In this document: positions 57,640-64,000 of the stretch, piece after piece | How positions within the stretch are numbered: the first letter of the stretch is position 1 | How the letters are laid out: each line of letters starts with the position of its first letter | Assembly: GCF_030269925.1 (NCBI RefSeq) | Contig: NC_085121.1 | Span: 12,045,501 to 12,109,500 of the forward strand | DNA: 64,000 nucleotides | Origin: Bombyx mori | Taxonomy: Eukaryota; Arthropoda; Insecta; Lepidoptera; Bombycidae | Direction: 5' to 3' | Translations under genes and position numbers: made by a program | Notes under the pieces: generated by a model | What the model was told of the DNA's origin: nothing | The model's database searches: none | Seen by the model: the letters and a program-made list of their open reading frames with translations, nothing else

Positions 57640-58384
57640 GATTTAGCAAGAGAAATATGAGAACGTTTATCAACTGTGTAACATCTCGTCACCACGATTC
57701 AGGATTTGTCGAATACGTGCAGCGACATCTGTTGATAACAAACTAAATAGAAATAAAAGTATCTCTGGGCGCTCCGAGCCACGACAGCGTGCACGGACGC
57801 AAAAACACACTGAATTAGTAGGGGACGCGAGACCGTCTGGAGCGCTTCGTGATTTGTCGGCGCGGCTCGGAGCCGCTTCGGCAAGCCAATCGCGGCACAC
57901 TTATTTTTTCGTTTCGTTTCATTTCGTTTCATCGAGTTTGAAATCACATCACAACGATTCTAAAGAAGTTACACTTCAATAATAATAATAATAAAAAGAA
58001 AAGCGAGCGATTATATCTCATAATTGCCGTACCCCACTCGCTACAACATAACCCGTCGTATTTTTATTATGTGCACATTACATGTTTTTTTTTTTCAATT
58101 TAAACATAAACATGCTTTACGAAACAGTTGTCGATGTGCGATTAAATTTAACGAACAGACCCCAAACTGATAGCGTCCATTAGCCGATGCACAAGTAAAG
58201 CGTGACGATAACGATTCCCATGGGATATTCGAGCCAACATTGGCACGTCGCCACCTTGTACGGTGCAGAATGTCGACCGCACTCTCGCTGTGGTTCATTC
58301 ACCGAGAATAATATCTAGTTGCCTATGTTCCAACACTAACGAAATACATTAGCTACATTAATATTAGACTAGATTATTTTTACC
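57640..58384. other. non-coding DNA with a CG-rich block
   Basis: Bases 57760-57900 are CG-rich with a CCAAT-like word (caagccaatcgcgg) and, on the minus strand, an initiator-like TTCAGTGTG at about 57815. It could be a promoter region, but no first exon is recognised. Confidence 0.3.
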
Positions 58385-58975
58385 TATCTGACCCAGGTGA
58401 CGAGGTAACGCAAAGTCGCCGTCGAAACATATCTTTTCGGATCACCCGGATCCTCTCTCGGTGCTTTTAGGTTCCTCGAGCACCGATCTTTCGACGAGTT
58501 CGACGAGGACGGTGACCTGAACTAACCCATAGACACAGCCCACTGAGTTTTTCGCCGGATCTTGTCGGTGGGTCGCGATTCCGATCCGGTGGTAGATTCA
58601 GCGAGGCACTGCTCTGGCTAGGGGTAGTCTTTTGTTTTTGTTAGGTGTGTGGACCAGCTCACGACCCACCTTGTGTTAAGTGGTTACCGGAGCCCATAGA
58701 CATCTACAATGTAAATACCGCCACCCACTTTGAGATATGAGTTCTCAGGTCTCAGTATAGCAGCTACACCGGCCACCACAACCGTGAAACCGAAACGCAT
58801 TACTACTTCACGGGAGAAATAGGCGGGGTGGTGGTCCCTACCTTGCCGACTCACGGGAGGTCCTACCACCATTCTTAGCATATTTTCTTAAGAAGAGCCC
58901 GTCAGCTTATCTATCCGTCTTGGCGTAGCTGGAATAGCCCCCTATGCTAAAAGCGAATAGGAAGGGCCAACAATT
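58385..58975 (+). mobile_element. Bm1-type SINE interrupted by SINE family A
   Basis: Bm1 core at 58530-58629. Diverged 3' part ('agagcccgtcagcttatctatcc...ctggaatagccccctatgctaaaagcgaataggaa') resumes at about 58893 after the inserted SINE. Confidence 0.65.
58630..58872 (-). mobile_element. SINE family A nested in Bm1
   Basis: 5'-truncated copy ending at the recurrent 'ggtcctaccacca' point, inserted into the Bm1 copy above. Confidence 0.8.
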
Positions 58976-59511
58976 GTTTTTTTATTTGATCGGTTCCAGC
59001 ACCCGGCACCCGTTCTGGTAAAGCGCTGACATTTGAGGAAACAAAAGAACCACGATCATTATCTGCTGAACAAAAAGCTCGTGGTAACAACACTGATCGA
59101 TCAATAGCCAGCGTCAAGCTTTAAGTGAGGACGGCAATATATCTTCCGAGATTTTACTAAAAGGATTTTTTTGTGTAAGTCGATTAGATAGATGGAATAT
59201 AATAAAAATAGGTAAAGAAGAAACGAATGGGACTTATAACAGTTACTTTTTATGTGAGGCATTTGCTTATTTGTGCTCGTAACCTGTAAAAATTGATCGA
59301 TATTATATGTAACTATTTGAGTTTATAGCATTTTTTGCGATAGGTTTGCGATAATTAAAACAATACGAAAACTGTAAAGCAATCGAACCGTGCGAAATAA
59401 TTAATGACAATATTAAACACGAGATTAAACCGTACAAACAGTTTCAATTATAAATCTAACTTTAGATTTTAGTCAAATATTACATTTAATATGTACGTTC
59501 GTTCTTTACCT
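58976..59511. other. AT-rich non-coding DNA
   Basis: No gene or bounded repeat recognised. Confidence 0.4.
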
Positions 59512-59797
59512 TCTATATATATAAAAATGAATTCGTTAGTCTCGCTAAAACTCGAGAACGGCTGGACCGATTTGGCTAATTTTGGTCTTAAATTATTTGT
59601 GGAAGTCCAGAGAAGGTTTAAAAGGTGGATAAATGAATGAAAATGCTCGGAATTGAATAAAAATAACAATTTTGTTTTTCCTTTGATGTGTCCCCCGTCG
59701 GACGGATTCCTTTTGTTTGTTTTAAGTTTATTTTATACAAAAGTTTAAGTCTTTTATTTATCGATTGAGGCACTACGAAGTCTGCCGGGTCAACTAG
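59512..59797 (+). mobile_element. Helitron family H2, non-autonomous
   Basis: TC start, 'ccgggtcaaCTAG' end plus T; complete internal blocks, with a short deletion of 'ctgtt' near the 5' end. Confidence 0.85.
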
Positions 59798-60039
59798 TTA
59801 TAAATAAAACACATAAGTATTATTTAATCAGGCCTTCAAAACGTTCGACTGTGAGCACCTTAGATTAGAAATTACGAGGTAAACAATAATTATGACCAAT
59901 TTGAGATGATTGTTTACAATGTTATCGCGAAGCACCCCGGGGGCCGCAAACGTCGAGAGAGACTAATGAGATTTACCTTCGACAATATAAAAGACATGAT
60001 TGCCAAAAAGCGAACTATTTTATAACCAAGCGTCACGCC

Positions 60040-60490
60040 GATTTTTTTATTTATTGCTTAAGTGGGTGGACGAGATCACAGCCCACCTGGTGTTAAGTGG
60101 TTACTGGAGCCCATAGACATCTACAACGTAAATGCGCGACCCATCTTAAGATATAAGTTCTACGGTCTCAGTAGAGTTACAACAGCTGCCCCACCCTTCA
60201 AACCGAAACGCATTACTGCTTCACGGCAGAAATAGGCGGGGTGGTGGTGCGGACTCACAAGAGGTCCTATCACCAGTAATTACGCAAATTATAATTTTGC
60301 GGGTTTGATTTTTATTACACGACGTTATTCCTTCACCGTGGAAGTCAATCGTGAACATTTGTCAAGTACGCCACCACCCACCCACCTTGCGATATAAGTT
60401 CTAAGGCCTCACCTTTCAAACCAAGACGCATTACTGCTCCACGGCAGAAATAGGCGCGGGGTGGAACTTACCCGCGCGGACTCAATAAGG
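60040..60490 (-). mobile_element. SINE family A, partly duplicated copy
   Basis: Tail and body to 60280, then 'attacgcaaattataattttgcggg...gaagtcaatcgtgaacatttgtcaag'. After this come further body pieces ('cgccacccacccaccttgcgatataagttctaaggcctc', 'ggcagaaataggcgcg.ggtgg...cccgcgcggactca'). The last 120 bases look like a second, internally deleted copy. Confidence 0.65.
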
Positions 60491-62009
60491 ATCGCATTTG
60501 TTTTTTGTTTGTTGTTTTTTTCATTTCATTGGAAGACGCGTGTTGGAGACTTCAGAGGGGGCGGTTCGGAACTACACACAAACTTCGCTATCAATTTCTT
60601 CTCGTGCGAGCGGCGAGTGATCTAAACCGAGCTAGTTTTCTCAGTTGTTCCACGCTACACACATACTTTGTTTTCGTAAACTTCTAAATAGGAAAAGGGT
60701 TCGTGTTAAAACTATTCCCATCTGTTCTGTTCGTGTTGCGGCTAACTACAACATTTACTTGGGATCGTACAAAAGTGTTTTAAAGTCTTCAACTATGATA
60801 TCCTTCCAAATGATATTCTCAGGCCTATTAATATTAATTGTTTATTAATATAATATAATATAAGCCTTTATTAACAATCTAATTTAAGTTACATTTTTAA
60901 TACACTTATTTTCTAGTTTTATTATTCGACACCGGTTTCTTGATCGTCTTGCTGTACAGCATAGGCCTCCGCAATTGTTTATTAACTTTAGTCTATTCTA
61001 AACATGTAAATATTGTATGTAAATTTTTATCTGCTAATAATATTTATCAAGTAGTTAGTCTAACATATATTTGTTTGTGCTGCTCTTAAAACCACAGATT
61101 CGCGTATGGAAAAACCGACCAAATTTATTTGTATTTAAATTTAGTATTTTTTTCCTCTCCCTCTTTTGTAAATACTTTGACAAAATCAATGCCAAAGGCG
61201 TTGGAGCCAAATACTTTATAAAAAAAAAAAAAGTCTAACATATTTCAATCGACTACTAATTACATTCTAAGCATAAAGTAACGATAAGTTTAGAATATAT
61301 TTCTTCAATTTATGTTTCAAACAGTACCTTTATTATAATTCCTAATCTACTCGTCTGAATCAGCATATTATTATGTAATAATTAAATTAATGCACACATA
61401 TCAAATACGGTCTCCAGACAATTTTATTTCAACATTAATTTCTATCGAACCGTTAAAAAAAAAAGTTTTTATCTTCTTCATCTGAATTGACGAGCCAAAA
61501 CCCGTGGCGACGATAAAACTAATTTGGGAGCCGGATAGGATTTCGTGGACCCTTCAACGCATTAACGTGATGCGAACGCGACAAAGAAATTACTCCGTCC
61601 TCTTATTTCGACTCCTTTCGTGTGTGACGAAAACGTACCGTATACCGTAATCCTAACATAATACCGTGGATTACGTGTTTGCGAGAGAGCCTAATTGCTG
61701 AATTGTTCCAAGCGAAATGCTCACACGAAAATAACATTCAGGAACAGTTGAAACGTATTGTTTGTTGAACAACGCATCTCGTGTGTGAGCCTCGAATGCG
61801 CTTTAGAAATTCAGTAACGCGTTTCGATTCGATTCACAACGCGCATAATTAATAATATCAACGACACGTGCATTTGCAATACAAATTTTAATATTATATA
61901 TTATATATTGCTGAGACGCAGTCTAATAATATAGTTAATCAAATATGCAAACATATGCATTGAATATAATTGCACATAGTTTACTGGTGCGGTGCCGCGG
62001 TGGTAAGTA
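60491..62009. other. non-coding DNA with retroposon remnants
   Basis: About 60841-61000 on the minus strand reads like a LINE 3' end (frame ...LRRPMLYSKTIKKPVSNN and a later AATAAAGGC). 'aatactttataaaaaaaaaaaaa' at about 61208-61232 looks like a poly-A tail. No intact gene is seen. Confidence 0.35.
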
Positions 62010-62450
62010 TCTATATATTAATACGTGAAGCAAAAACTTTGTATCCCCTTTTTACGAAAATTGCGCGGACGGAGGAGTATCAAATTTCCCACACTTATAG
62101 AGAATATAGAGAAGGAGAGCAGAATGCAATATTTTTATTTAATTATGCATAAAAAATTCATTAAATCAATAAAGAAAACATTACACATACTACCATGTAT
62201 TTGACACAACACATATACACATACTCTGCCTTTATTGTCAAACTTTTGTTATTGTTGAAAGTCTGTGGTCAAATTGAGAATAGATTAATATTCTTTGTCT
62301 TTAATACTATTTATCTATAGTGTAATTTTGGCGAAATCTGTGATTATATTAAAGAAGTCTAATAGTGTTTGACAATATAACCATAATAATGTTTATAAAT
62401 AAAATTTCAATTAATTAATAGTCGAATTTCGACTACTGCGGGACCACTAG
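62010..62450 (+). mobile_element. Helitron family H1, non-autonomous
   Basis: TC start, 'ggaccaCTAG' end plus T, 3' palindrome intact. Confidence 0.85.
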
Positions 62451-62958
62451 TGTATTTTAGTTAGATCGCATTTCTGCCGTGAACCAGTCAGGTGTTCAAG
62501 TTTAAAGGCCGGATTATATTACCGATACTTCGATCTCATCAAGATGAGTGGGTCATGATGAATCAAGATGGGTGTATACAATAAAGTGTCCGTTATAAGA
62601 TAGCTGCTTGTCTCAACCTGCAATACCTTTACTAACATAGCTGGTTATATGCTGTTTAATTAGTATCATTTATACAGTCACGTATTTTATTTGATTTAAG
62701 ATCTTGTTTTTAATTCACACACTTTTAGTCACACAAAAAATACAAAGTCGACCTTTGTACCATATCACAGAATACAATGAATAAGTATTGATTTTTTATT
62801 ATACAATAAATTGAAATAATGTATCCTGTCACGAATATAAGGCACACAAATTTAAAGACATCTCATGTGTTCAGATCCGTCAAACGCTACACAACGTGTA
62901 CAGCAGTCGGGAAAAAATTAAACACTAACATAAACTTCAAAACCAAACCTACTTCTAA
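62451..62958. other. AT-rich DNA between two Helitrons
   Basis: About 500 bases without a recognised feature. Confidence 0.4.
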
Positions 62959-63361
62959 TCTATATATTAATACGTGAAGCAAAAACTTTGTATCCCTTTT
63001 TACGAAAATTGCGCGGACGGAGGAGTATGAAATTTTCCACGCTTATAGAGAATATAGAGAAGAAGTGCCCAATGCTAATTTTTTTTTCAATAATTCATAA
63101 AAGATACATTGACTCAATAAAGAAAACATTACACACACTACATACATGTATTGGACGCACACACGCATGCATACTATTTATTGTCAAACTATTGTTCTTG
63201 ACGTCTGTTGTCAAATTGAGAATAGATTCTTTGTTAATATTTTTTATAGTGTAGTCTTGGCGAAATTTGTGGTTATAGAAGTATAAAATCCAGCATAATA
63301 GTGTACAAACTTACAATTCCAATTAATTATGGTCGAATTTCGACTACTGCGGAACCTCTAG
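62959..63361 (+). mobile_element. Helitron family H1, non-autonomous
   Basis: TC start and CTAG end with T after. The palindrome has one change (tggtcgaatttcgacta). Same orientation as the copy 0.5 kb upstream. Confidence 0.85.
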
Positions 63362-63893
63362 TAAATAATAATTTCATCTCATGCAATATTCATTCAACAA
63401 GAAGCACTGATGCGTACAATACCGAGGAGAGAATAAATTTTAAGCGGGTCAACAAAACGGATATTATTTACATCGAAGAGTTTCTTCGAGTTCTCGATAA
63501 GAGGTATCAGTAGGAAACGCCTCGGCATTATCCGGATAATCCGGACAAGTTGCCGGCAGTGGCGAAGCGAAGCACCAACTCCTTTGTCGAATTCAGCCTT
63601 CAATAAATATCTCTGCGAATAAGATTCTTACGAGAACTGAATATCAGAACTAAAGGAAATCAGCGTATATTGCTTTTTTTTAAGCACCAGATATAAAGAC
63701 ACAGAAAGTGTTTATTTTTAATAAACTTATTTATTTAACTGTCGCACGAATTTTTACATGCAATGTCTATTTTAAATAAAACGAACTTTGATAATATTAA
63801 AATACATTTGCAATTAGATCGATTAAGAACGCAATCTTTCGTTGTGAAATTTAACAGCATTCAAGAATAATCTTCTGAAATTTCTACATAATT
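63362..63893. other. AT-rich non-coding DNA
   Basis: Short open frames on both strands (63394-63603 minus, up to 63513 plus) have no recognisable domain. Confidence 0.35.
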
Positions 63894-64000
63894 CTATTAT
63901 TGCTTAGATGGGTAGATGAGCTCACAGCCCACCTGGTGTTAAATGGTTACTGGAGCCCATAGACATTTACAACATAAATGCGCGACCCATCTTTAGATAT
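63894..64000 (-). mobile_element. SINE family A, cut by window end
   Basis: Tail and start of the body ('ttgcttagatgggtagatgagctcacagcccacctggtgtt...'), continuing beyond base 64000. Confidence 0.8.

Overview
The window looks like nuclear DNA from a silkworm-type moth (most likely Bombyx mori or a close relative). It is AT-rich, has almost no long reading frames, and is packed with lepidopteran repeats. These include Bm1-type SINEs, tRNA-headed SINEs, several short TC...CTAG Helitron families, two maT-type (DD37D) mariners and one large gypsy-class LTR retrotransposon. Family names come from recall of motifs; no database search was run.

The one host gene I can support is a heparan-sulfate 6-O-sulfotransferase (HS6ST type) on the minus strand. 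Five coding exons are visible: 53525-53650, 51362-51444, 48382-48626, 42215-42399 and 35478-35619 (stop codon). All five have matching splice phases and GT/AG sites. The 5' exon(s), with the first PAPS-binding motif, are not in the window and presumably lie beyond base 64000. Introns are 2.1, 2.7, 6.0 and 6.6 kb and are full of mobile elements.

Layout. 1-2160: AT-rich, one Bm1 SINE. 2161-6375: a large palindromic element, an inverted duplication of a Helitron-like transposon carrying a broken DUF6570/PIF1-helicase gene, with a small LINE tail inserted at the palindrome centre. 6376-18800: decayed repeats, one dead mariner, two Helitron families, SINE copies. 18800-26930: mostly AT-rich non-coding DNA with SINEs and three MITEs. 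26934-34126: a complete, apparently recent mdg3/micropia-like gypsy element (970-bp LTRs, 4-bp TATA target duplication, intact gag-pol of about 1,400 codons). 35478-53650: the HS6ST exons and introns, including a nearly intact 1.3-kb mariner. 53650-64000: presumed first intron or upstream region, with SINEs, four Helitron copies and a truncated U1 snRNA pseudogene.

The most notable points are these. (1) The gypsy LTR contains the gag-pol start codon, and the tRNA-Leu-type primer-binding site lies inside the coding frame. (2) An array of six hairpin-forming repeats 3' of gag-pol shows a compensatory base change in one unit. (3) The palindromic Helitron-like element fuses the N-terminal DUF6570 part directly to the last helicase motifs.
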